This document shows, one piece after another, positions 32,303 to 41,574 of a stretch of 64,000 nt of DNA. Under the pieces are notes generated by a model. It made no database searches and was not told where the DNA came from. It was given only the letters and a program-made list of their open reading frames with translations. How positions within the stretch are numbered: position 1 is the first letter of the stretch; each line of letters opens with the position of its first letter. This stretch comes from Paenarthrobacter aurescens (GTDB lineage Bacteria; Actinomycetota; Actinomycetes; Actinomycetales; Micrococcaceae): NCBI RefSeq assembly GCF_025421775.1, contig NZ_JAOEFX010000009.1:124001-188000 (forward strand), in the 5' to 3' direction. A program made the translations under genes and the position numbers.

Positions 32303-32377
32303 CTTTTGGCTGGTGACCCGTTGCAGGGCTCACGCCAAGGCGTCAGGCGAGTATGGAAAGGGTTGAGGCCGTGTTGC

Positions 32378-33397
32378 ATGGTTAGGACTCACAGGGTGAC
32401 AATCCAGGACGTATCTGTCCTCTCCGGATTGTCCATTTGCACGGTGTCGCGGGCGCTCAGGAGCCTCCCCAACGTTTCTGAAAAGGCCCAACGACAGGTG
32501 GCGGAAGCTGCCAGCAAACTTGGCTACAAGGCCTCGGCGGCAGCGTCCAGGCTGGCGGGCGGCAGCACGGGGTCGGTGGCGATTGTTGCCCCGACAGCCA
32601 CGGCCTGGTTCTTCGCCCAGGCCGTGGAAGCCGCTGAAGAAGTCTTCGGCGACAGCGGTTACGACACAGTCCTTGTCAGCCTGCGGAACAAGGCCACTGT
32701 GAGGAAACAGTTCTTCGCGGATCTCGGGAACCTTGCACAGAGGGTGGACGGGCTGCTCCTGCTCAATATTGACCTCGCGCCTGAAGAAGTGGAAGCGTTG
32801 AAGGCATCCGGGCTGGCCGTGGCCAGCGTGGGTATGGAAAATGTTCCGTGGGACAATGTTGGTATCGATGACGAACACGCAGCCTGGCAGGCAACCCAAC
32901 ACCTGCTGGGGCTGGGCCATTGGGACTTGGCCGTTCTCTCGAGCAATGAACACTCTGTTGTGACCGAGACCCCACGGTTCCGCGGCTTCAGGCGTGCACT
33001 GGATGAACACCACCTCACCGTCCACCCCGACCTTGTGGTGGGTGCAGGGCCAAGCATCGACGACGGTCGGCGGGCAATGACAGAACTCATCGCCCGCGGA
33101 GCCAAGCCCACGGCGGTGTTTGCCCACTGCGATGAAGCCGCGTTCGGTGCATTGACGGCGCTCCGCGAGCATGGCCTGTCCGTGCCCAAGAACGTGTCCG
33201 TGATCGGTATAGACGACCATCCCATGAGCTGGTTCCTTGGCTTGAGCACTGTGGCGCAGCCCGTTGCCGACCAAGGTGCCTTCGCAGCGAACCTGCTGTG
33301 TGAACGCCTGCTGAATACTGAATCCCCCCAACAACACTCCAACCACCTGCTCGATACCAAGCTCATCGAACGCAAAACCACGCGCCACAAGCGCTGA
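32378..33397 (+). CDS. LacI-family regulator
   Basis: 339 residues: an N-terminal LacI helix-turn-helix (VTIQDVSVLSGLSICTVSRA, then the hinge with AAASRLAGG) and a periplasmic-binding-protein-like sensor domain. It should repress the operon from the palindrome upstream and respond to a sugar, probably an alpha-linked glucose disaccharide given the GH65 gene. ATG 32378 is chosen because it starts close to the helix-turn-helix; its ribosome site is weak. It is first in the order lacI, HAD phosphatase/mutase, GH65. Confidence 0.9.
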   Translation: MVRTHRVTIQDVSVLSGLSICTVSRALRSLPNVSEKAQRQVAEAASKLGYKASAAASRLAGGSTGSVAIVAPTATAWFFAQAVEAAEEVFGDSGYDTVLVSLRNKATVRKQFFADLGNLAQRVDGLLLLNIDLAPEEVEALKASGLAVASVGMENVPWDNVGIDDEHAAWQATQHLLGLGHWDLAVLSSNEHSVVTETPRFRGFRRALDEHHLTVHPDLVVGAGPSIDDGRRAMTELIARGAKPTAVFAHCDEAAFGALTALREHGLSVPKNVSVIGIDDHPMSWFLGLSTVAQPVADQGAFAANLLCERLLNTESPQQHSNHLLDTKLIERKTTRHKR

Positions 33398-33405
33398 ACG
33401 GAAAA

Positions 33406-34137
33406 ATGCACATGACTGATCTTCGTAATGCCTGGACGGGCGCTTCGGCGCTGCTGTTCGACCTCGACGGCGTGCTGACGCCCACTGCCGTGGTGCATGA
33501 GCAGGCGTGGCAGGAGCTTTTCGACCGTTACCTGGCAGAGGCCGGCCACCCGCAGGGTTACCAGGAGAGCGACTACTTCGATCACATCGACGGTAAGCCG
33601 CGCTTCGATGGCGTCCGGGATTTCCTGACGTCCCGTGGCATCACGCTGCCCGAAGGCCCGGTCCACGACGACCCCGACAATGAGACCGTCCAGGGCTTGG
33701 GCAACCGGAAGAACGCCATCTTCAACGAGATCGTGGGTTCGCGCGGTGTTGAACCGTACGAGGGCTCGGTCAAGTTCATCAATGCAGCGGTGGAGCTGGG
33801 CCTGAAAGTCGCCGTCGTTTCGTCGTCCCGGAACGCGCCTGCGGTTCTGAAGGCCGCCGGACTCGACCACCACTTCGAGGTGGTGGTGGATGGCCAGGTG
33901 GCTGCCGCCGTCGGGCTTCCCGGTAAGCCGGACCCGGCCACGTACGTCTATGGGGCAAGCCTGCTGGGCGTGCCCGTGGAGGAATGCATCGTGGTGGAGG
34001 ATGCAGTGTCCGGTGTGCAGGCCGGCGCCGGTGCCAACTTTTACGCCGTGATCGGCGTGGACCGCGGAGCAGGCCGGCAAACCCTGCTCGACGCCGGCGC
34101 CACGCTGGTGGTCGACGACCTCAACGATCTTCTCTGA
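33406..34137 (+). CDS. Beta-phosphoglucomutase-like HAD protein
   Basis: 243 residues of the HAD superfamily with cap domain. Motif I is LLFDLDGVLTPTA, motif II VVSSSRN, motif III the lysine in GKPDPATY and motif IV VVEDAVSGVQAG. Next to a GH65 phosphorylase the expected activity is conversion of beta-glucose 1-phosphate to glucose 6-phosphate. Starts at ATG 33406 or 33412; neither has a strong ribosome site. It begins 8 bp after lacI and ends 31 bp before the GH65 gene. A simple phosphatase remains possible. Confidence 0.85.
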   Translation: MHMTDLRNAWTGASALLFDLDGVLTPTAVVHEQAWQELFDRYLAEAGHPQGYQESDYFDHIDGKPRFDGVRDFLTSRGITLPEGPVHDDPDNETVQGLGNRKNAIFNEIVGSRGVEPYEGSVKFINAAVELGLKVAVVSSSRNAPAVLKAAGLDHHFEVVVDGQVAAAVGLPGKPDPATYVYGASLLGVPVEECIVVEDAVSGVQAGAGANFYAVIGVDRGAGRQTLLDAGATLVVDDLNDLL

Positions 34138-34168
34138 CCCTACTTTTTTCGAAGGACTTCAACAGCCC

Positions 34169-36523
34169 ATGGCACTCATCAGCTCCGATCGGCTGCGCTT
34201 CCCCTGCGAGCCCTGGAAGCTCGTGGAGAATATCCACGTCCCCGGTGACGAAGGATCTCTGGAAACGCTGTTCGCCCTTGGCAACGGACACCTCGGTATC
34301 CGTGGCTCGCATTCAACGGCCGGGGACGGCGAACTTCCCGGCACGTTCATCAACGGGTTCCACGAGATCTGGGACATCAAGCACGCCGAGAATGCCTATG
34401 GTTTCGCCCGGACAGGCCAGCGGATCGTCTATGTGCCGGATGCCAACAACTTCACGGTTTCCATTGATGGCGAGGCCCTGAGCCTGGCCGAGTCCACGGT
34501 GCTGGACTACCACCGCAGTGTTGAGTTCTCCACAGGTGTTTATGAGGAAAGCATCACGTGGGCCTGCCGTTCGGGCGCTACCGTCACCACGGTGGAGCGC
34601 CGTGCGGTGGGGTTCGATTCCCGCGGGTGTCTTGGCCTGGAACTGTCGCTGACAGCCGACCGCGACGTGTCCGCGGACATCACGTCCGGCGTCGTGAACC
34701 GCCAGGACCAGCCGGTGGAGGACCACTCCGTCCATGACCCGCGCCGTTCCGGCCGGCACGCAGGCCGGGTCCTGCTGCCCCTGCACCTCCAGGGATCCGA
34801 CGGCTCGCTTCGCCTCGCATGGGAGACGTCCGAATCCCGCCAGCGCGTCGCCATGGCCGTGGACCACTGGATTTCTGCCGAAGGCCAGCCGTTCGAGACC
34901 TTGGTGGCGGAGGACGAGTCATCCGTCCGTTACGTTCTGGCCATTCACGACGGCGACACTTTCCGCGTGGAGAAGACGGTCAGTTACGTGGTGGCCGGTT
35001 CCAGCGACGCCGAGGACCGCGGCGAAAGCCTCGCCATGGAAGCCGAAGCGAATCTGGTCTCCTTTGCTGAAATTCTGGCCCAGAGCAAGGCACATTACGA
35101 CGAATACTGGACCACCGCCGACATCTCCATCGGCGGCCAACCGGAGATGCAGCAGGCAGTGCGGTGGGGCTTGTTCCAGTTGGCGCAGGCCACTGCCCGT
35201 GCCGGCGTGGCAGGTATCCCGGCCAAGGGCGTGAGCGGTTCCGGTTACGAGGGCCACTACTTCTGGGACCAGGAGGTCTACCTCCTGCCGTACCTGACGT
35301 ACACCAACCCGTGTGGCGCCCGGAAGGTGCTGGAATCGCGGCATGCCATGCTTCCGGATGCGCGCGTGCGCGCCAAGGAGCTCAGCGTGGACGGCGCGCT
35401 GTTCCCCTGGCGAACCATTAACGGCCTGGAAGCCAGTGCCTACTACGCGGCCGGGACTGCCCAGTTCCACATCGCCGCGGCCATTGCTTTCGCAGCCAAC
35501 CGCTACCAGTGGGCCAGCGGCGATGAAACCTTCAGGGGCGAGCTGGGTGCCGACCTGCTGATTGAGACGGCACGCATGTGGGCTTCGCTGGGCTTCTTCG
35601 GCAAGGACGGCATGTTCCACATCCACGGCGTCACCGGCCCGGATGAGTACACCGCCGTGGTCAACGACAACCTGTACACCAACGTCATGGCTCGCTTTAA
35701 CCTGCGCGTCGCTGCGGGCTTGGAGCACGAGGGAATCGCGGACACTGAGCGGATGGTGTGGCGCCAGGCTGCCGAGCGGATGTCGCTGCCGTACGACCCC
35801 CACCTGGAGGTGTTCAGCCAGGACAATGACTTCATGACCCTGGAGCCGTGGGACTGGAACACGCCCAAGTCCAAGTACCCGCTCCTGCTGAATTTCCACC
35901 CTTTGGTGATCTACCGCCACCAGGTCCTCAAGCAGGCGGATACGGTGCTGGCAATGTTCCTCCAATGGCAGGACTTCACGGCCGAGGAAAAGCAGCGTGC
36001 CTTCGACTTCTACGATCCCATCACCACCGGAGATTCCACCCTGTCCGCGTGCGTCCAAGGCATCATGGCGGCCGAGGTCGGGTATGGCGACGTTGCCCTG
36101 AAGCACTTCACCGACGCCCTGTTCATCGACCTGGACAACTCGCACGGGAACACGATCGACGGCGTCCACATCGCCTCCACCGGTGGGATCTGGAGCTCCT
36201 TGGTCTGTGGTTTCGCGGGAATGCGTGACCAGGGCGAGGTCCTGCGCTTCGATCCCCGCCTGCCGGTCGAGTGGGAGGGACTGTCCTTCCGGCTCAAAGT
36301 CCAAGGACGCCTGCTGGCTGTGGACCTTTCGCAGGGTTCCATCGCGCTGACGCTTGTGTCCGGGCCGGACTACAGCGACGAGCCGCTGCACCTCAATGTG
36401 CGGGACCACCACGTCACCGTCGGAGCGGACACCGTCACGGTGCCGCTGGAGACCGTACCGGTTCCGCCGCCGTCGATCTTCCCCAGCGTCTTCCCGACGG
36501 CGGGACTTCCGATTCTCCGTTAA
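34169..36523 (+). CDS. Glycoside hydrolase family 65 disaccharide phosphorylase
   Basis: 784 residues, the usual size for GH65. The general acid is E493 in HGVTGPDEYTAVVNDN; the phosphate-binding end of the barrel contains STGGIWSSLVCGFAG. GH65 phosphorylases split maltose, trehalose, kojibiose or nigerose with phosphate, giving glucose and beta-glucose 1-phosphate; sequence alone does not choose among them. The adjacent HAD protein would channel beta-glucose 1-phosphate into glycolysis and the LacI protein would control the set. No transporter is linked. The C-terminus extends with a Pro-rich tail (VPVPPPSIFPSVFP). Confidence 0.9.
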   Translation: MALISSDRLRFPCEPWKLVENIHVPGDEGSLETLFALGNGHLGIRGSHSTAGDGELPGTFINGFHEIWDIKHAENAYGFARTGQRIVYVPDANNFTVSIDGEALSLAESTVLDYHRSVEFSTGVYEESITWACRSGATVTTVERRAVGFDSRGCLGLELSLTADRDVSADITSGVVNRQDQPVEDHSVHDPRRSGRHAGRVLLPLHLQGSDGSLRLAWETSESRQRVAMAVDHWISAEGQPFETLVAEDESSVRYVLAIHDGDTFRVEKTVSYVVAGSSDAEDRGESLAMEAEANLVSFAEILAQSKAHYDEYWTTADISIGGQPEMQQAVRWGLFQLAQATARAGVAGIPAKGVSGSGYEGHYFWDQEVYLLPYLTYTNPCGARKVLESRHAMLPDARVRAKELSVDGALFPWRTINGLEASAYYAAGTAQFHIAAAIAFAANRYQWASGDETFRGELGADLLIETARMWASLGFFGKDGMFHIHGVTGPDEYTAVVNDNLYTNVMARFNLRVAAGLEHEGIADTERMVWRQAAERMSLPYDPHLEVFSQDNDFMTLEPWDWNTPKSKYPLLLNFHPLVIYRHQVLKQADTVLAMFLQWQDFTAEEKQRAFDFYDPITTGDSTLSACVQGIMAAEVGYGDVALKHFTDALFIDLDNSHGNTIDGVHIASTGGIWSSLVCGFAGMRDQGEVLRFDPRLPVEWEGLSFRLKVQGRLLAVDLSQGSIALTLVSGPDYSDEPLHLNVRDHHVTVGADTVTVPLETVPVPPPSIFPSVFPTAGLPILR

Positions 36524-36542
36524 GTCCCGCCTTCGCGGGGCT
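36523..36542. terminator. Hairpin after the GH65 gene
   Basis: AGTCCCGC (36523-36530) and GCGGGGCT (36535-36542) pair at 7 of 8 positions with a CTTC loop directly after the stop codon. It separates the convergent GH65 and pucR genes. A 9-bp direct repeat GCTACTTGG follows at 36540 and 36565. Confidence 0.6.
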
Positions 36543-36566
36543 ACTTGGCGCTGCTGGAGTCGGGAG

Positions 36567-38249
36567 CTACTTGGAGGCCAGGTCCATAGTCGTCAGGCGC
36601 AGCCACAGCCACAGCCGTTTCTGCGGATCCGCCAGGTCCAGGTTGAAGTCCTCGGCCAGGCGGGTCACGCGGTAGCGGACCGTGTTGTTGTGGACGTGGA
36701 GTTGGGAGGCCATGGCGGAGATGTTTCCGTTGGAGGCCAGATAAGCGCGGAGAGTATCCAGGTAGTCCGTTTGCTGCTCGGCGTCGCGGGCCTGGATCCT
36801 GGCGATCCCGTCCGTGCCGCCCAGGCCGTTGTCCTCAATGAATGCACCGATCCTCAGCAGGTTCAGCGGGATTTGGAAGTCCTCAAAGAGCGCAACACCC
36901 GGCGCTCTTGCATCGCCCGGCGCCTTGCCCTCGCGTGCCTGCAGATTCAGCAGGTGGTGCATGGTTTGCATGGCTTCGGACCTGGACCGGGGCACGTCCT
37001 CGACGCTAACGGCGATCCCGCCCACGGTGGCGATGACCGGGTATGAGCTGATGGTGTGCGAGTACGCTTCGATCTCCTGGATGATCCGGCCGTGCACTGC
37101 TCTGGGAGAGGTCCCGTTACAGGGCAACAGCGCATAAACGACAGACCCGATCAGTGCACTGTGGCTGGTGCCGAACTGAACGTTGCACACCGTTGTTACC
37201 AAGTGCAGCAGCCGATGGATGTCACGCACTGAGTCCAGGCTTCCGGTCTCCGGACGAACGATCGAAAAGGCTGCCACGGCGAGCCCGTTGGCTGTATCCA
37301 AGCCCAGTTGGGCAGCAGCGAAAGACGCGTGCGGAGTGTCGTCCATGAGGGTCCGGATGAGGTCGGCGTTGCGCCGTTCGCCAAAGTCGGAGGCTGAGCG
37401 CGCGTGCAGCATGTGCAACCCGGCCAAGGGTGCCATCCGGTCCAGTGCGTTCAGCGCGGTGGCGCGTTTCTTCTCACCAGGGTCGATGATCCAGATGGAA
37501 CCCAGCAGCTCACCGCCTGCCCGGACAGCCAGCGCAAGGCGGGCCATGCCGTCGTCGGGCGCCGGCACCATCACCGCACCCGGTGCGGCGTAGACGATCT
37601 TGAAGTCCTGGTCGAAGGCAGGCTGCGTGGTCTCCTGCAAGGTGAGCGTGGTGATGCGCCGGAGTTCATCAATGGGCTGGCCAGGCAGTGTGGAGTAACC
37701 CAGGATACGTCCGAGCGGATCCACGATGCTGGCCGCGCCGTTGGTGATGGAAGCCGCGGCATTGGCAAACGCGTAAAGGTCTCCGAGTCGCACTCCCGAC
37801 ACGGAATCCGCCGCCGCGCCCATCACCGATGCCCTGGCCAGGGCCACCAGTCGCGTCCAGTCCGCGCCGTCCGGCGCCACCAGCACCGCCAGGCTGTGGC
37901 GAACGGCTGCCGAGCGCAGTTCCTCCATCCGGGCACCGTGGGCTTTGACGATCACCGCCGCTGCGTTGCTGTTCGCTGCCCTGTGGAGGAGTTGATCAAA
38001 ATCAGGGGATCCGTACGTACATCCGACGGCCAGGATGATGCGGTCGTCCACGCTGGACCAGTGGTCCAGGGGGTCGTACATGAGTACGTCCGAAACGGGG
38101 TGCCCGAGGTTCTCCGGCGTGGGATTGGCGTGCACCAAATCGGCCTGCATGAGCTGGATGCAGTCGGACAACCGCACCGCGGATTGCTGCATCCCTGATT
38201 GGGTACGCTCGGCTTGAAGTGGATCCGTAAGCGACGCTGCTTTGTCCAT
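36567..38249 (-). CDS. PucR-family regulator
   Basis: 560 residues: an N-terminal PucR domain (about 20-150), a central GGDEF-like CdaR region, and the C-terminal PucR helix-turn-helix (ISAMASQLHVHNNTVRYRVT). Members regulate catabolism of purines, amino acids or hydroxy acids, usually as activators. Divergent from the oxidase-ABC-RidA operon by 127 bp, which contains a CACAAG/CTTGTG inverted repeat. That makes it the likely regulator of the operon. The ligand is unknown. Confidence 0.88.
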   Translation of the reverse strand: MDKAASLTDPLQAERTQSGMQQSAVRLSDCIQLMQADLVHANPTPENLGHPVSDVLMYDPLDHWSSVDDRIILAVGCTYGSPDFDQLLHRAANSNAAAVIVKAHGARMEELRSAAVRHSLAVLVAPDGADWTRLVALARASVMGAAADSVSGVRLGDLYAFANAAASITNGAASIVDPLGRILGYSTLPGQPIDELRRITTLTLQETTQPAFDQDFKIVYAAPGAVMVPAPDDGMARLALAVRAGGELLGSIWIIDPGEKKRATALNALDRMAPLAGLHMLHARSASDFGERRNADLIRTLMDDTPHASFAAAQLGLDTANGLAVAAFSIVRPETGSLDSVRDIHRLLHLVTTVCNVQFGTSHSALIGSVVYALLPCNGTSPRAVHGRIIQEIEAYSHTISSYPVIATVGGIAVSVEDVPRSRSEAMQTMHHLLNLQAREGKAPGDARAPGVALFEDFQIPLNLLRIGAFIEDNGLGGTDGIARIQARDAEQQTDYLDTLRAYLASNGNISAMASQLHVHNNTVRYRVTRLAEDFNLDLADPQKRLWLWLRLTTMDLASK

Positions 38250-38262
38250 GCCTGGACGTTAT

Positions 38263-38286
38263 CACAAGGTGGTTTCCCATCTTGTG
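38263..38286. promoter_or_regulatory. Inverted repeat CACAAG-N12-CTTGTG
   Basis: Six-base arms at 38263-38268 and 38281-38286, with inner TGG/CCA also pairing. It lies 13 bp from the pucR start codon and about 90 bp from the oxidase ATG. Best candidate PucR binding site. Confidence 0.5.
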
Positions 38287-38376
38287 GAGGAATTCACATA
38301 TTGAGCGAGAGAGATCTGCGTCACCATTGGGAAGGAAGCTGGGAGGGTAACCCAGCAGGAACGCAGAGGACACACC

Positions 38377-39654
38377 ATGAAACTGAAGGACATCAAGGCT
38401 CTCGCCTCGGTGCAGGGGCCGGCCCGATCCGTCTCGGAGCGCCTGTCCAGGAAATGCTACAGCGTGGAGGACATGCGGAAGCTGGCAGCCAAGCGCTTGC
38501 CCAAGAGCATCTTCGAATACATCGAAGGTGGCGGCGAAGACGAGGTCTCCCTCCGCCGCAACCGGTCCTCATTCGACGAATGGTCCTTCCTCCCCAAATG
38601 GGGTTCCGTGGACAATTTGAACCTCGGCTCAACACTCCTGGGCGGACCCGTTTCCATGCCGGTCACCCTCTCGCCCACTGGCGGTACCCGGCTGTTCCAC
38701 CCCCAGGGTGAGTCCGCCGTCGCCCGGGCAGCGCTCGCCGAGGGTATTCCGTACGGACTGGCCCACCTCAGCACCACCACCATGGAAGACGTCAGCGCGG
38801 CGGCCCCGGGTCTTCGCCGGTGGTTCAACCTGGAACCCACCTCGGACAAGGGCCTCCTGCAGGCAGTCCTGGACCGGGTGTCCAACGCAGGCTACGAAGC
38901 CCTGCTGGTCAATGTCGATTGCCGGGCCATCGGACACCGCGAGCGCGATTACCGCAACGGATTTACCGCCCCGCCGTCCATCAAGCCGAAGACGGTTGTG
39001 GAGGGAATGTTGCACCCCGCATGGGCGCTGGGGTTCCTGGCCAATGACGCGATCGCCTTCCCCAACCTGGACGCTGAGGTGCCGGATGGGCCGCTCGCCA
39101 GCTCGCCGGACATGTGGCGCACGCTGCTCGCCGGGTCCTATGAGCCCACCGATTGGGACGACATCCAGGACCTGCGGGAACGTTGGAACGGTCCGATCGT
39201 GCTGAAAGGCGTAGTGAACGCGAACGACGCCGCGCTGGCAGCTGCCATGGGAATCGATGCCATCCAGGTCAGCAACCATGGTGGACGGCAGTTGGACCAC
39301 ATGGCAGCACCGCTGGACGTCCTTCCGGACATCGTCGAGAGGACTGCAGGGCGGATGGAGATCATCGTCGACGGCGGTATCCGCCGGGGTTCGGACGTCG
39401 TGAAGGCCCTGGCACTCGGAGCGGACGCCTGCTCCATCGGCCGACCCTACTTGTACGGGCTGGCCGCCGCCAGTGAAGCGGGCGTAGCCCACGTCCTGAA
39501 AATGTTCCGGGCCGAAATGACCCGCACCATGATGCTCCTCGGAGTGTCCACCATCGAGGAACTGCGTACCGAAGGCCGGGACTTGATCCGGCACCGCAAT
39601 GAAGCGTTCACCCGCACCCAACCCACAGAGCCCACCTGGGCTTTGCAGAAATGA
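38377..39654 (+). CDS. FMN-dependent alpha-hydroxy-acid oxidase/dehydrogenase
   Basis: 425 residues of the FMN-dependent 2-hydroxy-acid dehydrogenase family with a TIM-barrel fold. The catalytic base is H301 in SNHGGRQLD; the N-terminal region has FEYIEGGGEDEVSL and the phosphate-binding end IVDGGIRRGSDVVKAL plus SIGRPYLYGL. It oxidises a 2-hydroxy acid (lactate, mandelate or glycolate type) or, less often, a related amino compound. AGAGGA precedes the ATG at 7 nt. First gene of the operon with a polar-amino-acid-type ABC importer and RidA, so its substrate may be what is imported. Confidence 0.88.
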   Translation: MKLKDIKALASVQGPARSVSERLSRKCYSVEDMRKLAAKRLPKSIFEYIEGGGEDEVSLRRNRSSFDEWSFLPKWGSVDNLNLGSTLLGGPVSMPVTLSPTGGTRLFHPQGESAVARAALAEGIPYGLAHLSTTTMEDVSAAAPGLRRWFNLEPTSDKGLLQAVLDRVSNAGYEALLVNVDCRAIGHRERDYRNGFTAPPSIKPKTVVEGMLHPAWALGFLANDAIAFPNLDAEVPDGPLASSPDMWRTLLAGSYEPTDWDDIQDLRERWNGPIVLKGVVNANDAALAAAMGIDAIQVSNHGGRQLDHMAAPLDVLPDIVERTAGRMEIIVDGGIRRGSDVVKALALGADACSIGRPYLYGLAAASEAGVAHVLKMFRAEMTRTMMLLGVSTIEELRTEGRDLIRHRNEAFTRTQPTEPTWALQK

Positions 39655-39664
39655 GCATCCCGAC

Positions 39665-40606
39665 ATGAAAAATCCACCAGCGACCCACCGCACCAAGGCC
39701 GGCCTGCCGGGCGTCGTCGTCACGGCAGCCCTCATGCTGGCAGTGACGGCCTGCAGCCCCGCCGGCAACGCATCGACGTCGAACCCGTCCGGCGACGCTG
39801 CCGGAGCGGGCACCGGCGTCCCCGCCGTGGAAGTCAACCAGGCCGCCGTCGACCTTCTCCCGGAGTCCATCAAGGCTTCCAAGGTGCTGCGCGTGGCCAT
39901 CCCCACCAACGAGCCGCCGACGCAGTTCTATCGCGAAGGCACGCAGGAAATGACCGGAACCAACCCCGACGTGGCCCGTCTCATCGGCGAGGCATTGGGT
40001 GTCAAAGTGGACATCCAGGTGGCCAACTTCGACTCCATCATTCCCGGCCTGGCGGCCAACCGTTACGACATGACGGTCTCCTCCATGACACCCACGGAGA
40101 AGCGCATGGAAGTCCTGGACTTCGTGGACTACATGCAAATCGGTAACGCGATCGCTGTTCCCAAGGGCAACCCGGCAGGCATCAAGGACGAGAACGCACT
40201 CTGCGGCAAGAAGGTAGGACTCCTCACGGGCTCGTACCAGCTGACCGTCAACGTTCCTTCATACGACGAAGCGTGCGTCGCGGCCGGCAAGGAAGCCATC
40301 CAGAAGAGCGAATTCCAGGACACCCGGCAGGCAATCTCCGCCCTGACCAGCGGTCGACTGGACACGGTGCTGGCTGACTCGCCCATCCTGAATTACGCAG
40401 CTACCCAGAACCCGCAGATCGAGGTTGCCCGTACGTACGAGTTCGCTCCCGTAGGGGTGGGGATGCCGAAGGAATCAGGCTTGGTGAAGTCCGTTTCCGC
40501 AGCGCTGGATGCCGTGATCAAGAGCGAGTCCTACATCAAGGTCCTCGGAAAGTATGGCCTTGAATCCAGCGCCATCACCGACGCCCGCGTCAACTTCGCC
40601 CAGTGA
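39665..40606 (+). CDS. ABC transporter substrate-binding lipoprotein, polar amino acid family
   Basis: 313 residues with a signal peptide and lipobox (LAVTACS, about residue 30). After a linker, it has the family 3 solute-binding fold: VLRVAIPTNEPPTQFY, YDMTVSSMTPTEKRMEVLDF and the later GLLTGSYQL. It should capture an amino acid or related zwitterion or anion outside the cell. Starts 10 bp after the oxidase gene. The ABC permease follows 44 bp downstream. Confidence 0.9.
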   Translation: MKNPPATHRTKAGLPGVVVTAALMLAVTACSPAGNASTSNPSGDAAGAGTGVPAVEVNQAAVDLLPESIKASKVLRVAIPTNEPPTQFYREGTQEMTGTNPDVARLIGEALGVKVDIQVANFDSIIPGLAANRYDMTVSSMTPTEKRMEVLDFVDYMQIGNAIAVPKGNPAGIKDENALCGKKVGLLTGSYQLTVNVPSYDEACVAAGKEAIQKSEFQDTRQAISALTSGRLDTVLADSPILNYAATQNPQIEVARTYEFAPVGVGMPKESGLVKSVSAALDAVIKSESYIKVLGKYGLESSAITDARVNFAQ

Positions 40607-40650
40607 AGTCCAGCCCATTGACGAATTCTCCGAGAAAAGAGGTGACGGCC

Positions 40651-41574
40651 ATGAGTGAGCAACCCTCAGTCCCCGATATCAAGGAGCCGGCCACATCAGC
40701 GGCTGGTGACTCCATCCCGGTGGTGCCGCTGAAGCATCCGGTCCGTTTGGCCCTTGCAATCGTCCTCATCCTGGTGGCGCTCAGCGCGGCCTGGGATGTG
40801 GCAGTGAACGAGCGCTACCGCTGGGACATCGTGGTGTCCTACCTGTTCGCCCCTCAGATTCTTGCCGGCGCCGGGCTGACGCTCCTGCTGACCGTAGTGT
40901 CCATGACCGTCGGAATCGCCTTGGGTACTTTGCTGGCGATCATGCGGCTCTCCGACAACCCGATCCTGAGCACCATCAGTCGCGGCTACATCTGGTTCTT
41001 CCGTGGAACGCCGCTGCTGGTCCAACTGATCTTTTGGTACAACATTGCGGCCCTGTATCCCGTTATAGCCTTTGGGCTTCCGTTCGAGGGACCGTCCGTG
41101 GTCCTGGGCTCCGCCAACGTGCTGATCTCGCCGTTGGGGGCGGCGCTCCTGGGATTGTCCTTGAATGAGGCAGCGTACATGGCCGAGATCATCCGAGGCG
41201 GCATCGGCTCCGTGGATAAGGGCCAGTACGATGCAGCCCGTGCCCTGGGAATGAGCGGTGGCAAGCTGATGAACCGGGTCATCCTGCCCCAGGCCATGCG
41301 CGTGGTTCTCCCGCCCACCGGCAACCAGGTCATTTCGATGCTGAAGGGAACATCCTTGGTGAGTGTCCTGGCGATCTCGGACCTGCTCTACTCGGCCCAG
41401 ATCATCTACGCCAACAACTACCAGACCATTCCGCTGCTGATCGTAGCCAGCCTCTGGTACCTGCTCATGACCACCGTCCTGAGCTTCTTCCAAAACAAAC
41501 TTGAACGCCGTTACGGACGTGGCTTCGACTCAGCGCCCCGACGGATCCGCAAGCCCAAGACAAGGACAGCATGA
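40651..41574 (+). CDS. ABC transporter permease, polar amino acid family
   Basis: 307 residues; a hydrophilic N-terminus of about 35 residues, an additional hydrophobic helix (VRLALAIVLILVALSAAW), then the membrane domain with the EAA loop (YDAARALGMSGGKLMNRVILPQAMR). Works as a homodimer with the ATPase encoded next. AGAGGT is found at 8-9 nt before the ATG 40651. The stop overlaps the start of the ATPase gene by 4 bp. Confidence 0.9.
   Translation: MSEQPSVPDIKEPATSAAGDSIPVVPLKHPVRLALAIVLILVALSAAWDVAVNERYRWDIVVSYLFAPQILAGAGLTLLLTVVSMTVGIALGTLLAIMRLSDNPILSTISRGYIWFFRGTPLLVQLIFWYNIAALYPVIAFGLPFEGPSVVLGSANVLISPLGAALLGLSLNEAAYMAEIIRGGIGSVDKGQYDAARALGMSGGKLMNRVILPQAMRVVLPPTGNQVISMLKGTSLVSVLAISDLLYSAQIIYANNYQTIPLLIVASLWYLLMTTVLSFFQNKLERRYGRGFDSAPRRIRKPKTRTA

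Noticed and set aside
32659..34080. A 473-codon minus-strand frame
   Set aside because: Antisense to lacI and the HAD gene, both well supported.
34919..36412. A 497-codon open frame on the minus strand
   Set aside because: Antisense to the GH65 phosphorylase, which shows its catalytic motif on the plus strand. No ribosome site or domain.
38629..39909. A 426-codon minus-strand frame
   Set aside because: Antisense to the alpha-hydroxy-acid oxidase with its SNHGGRQLD active site.
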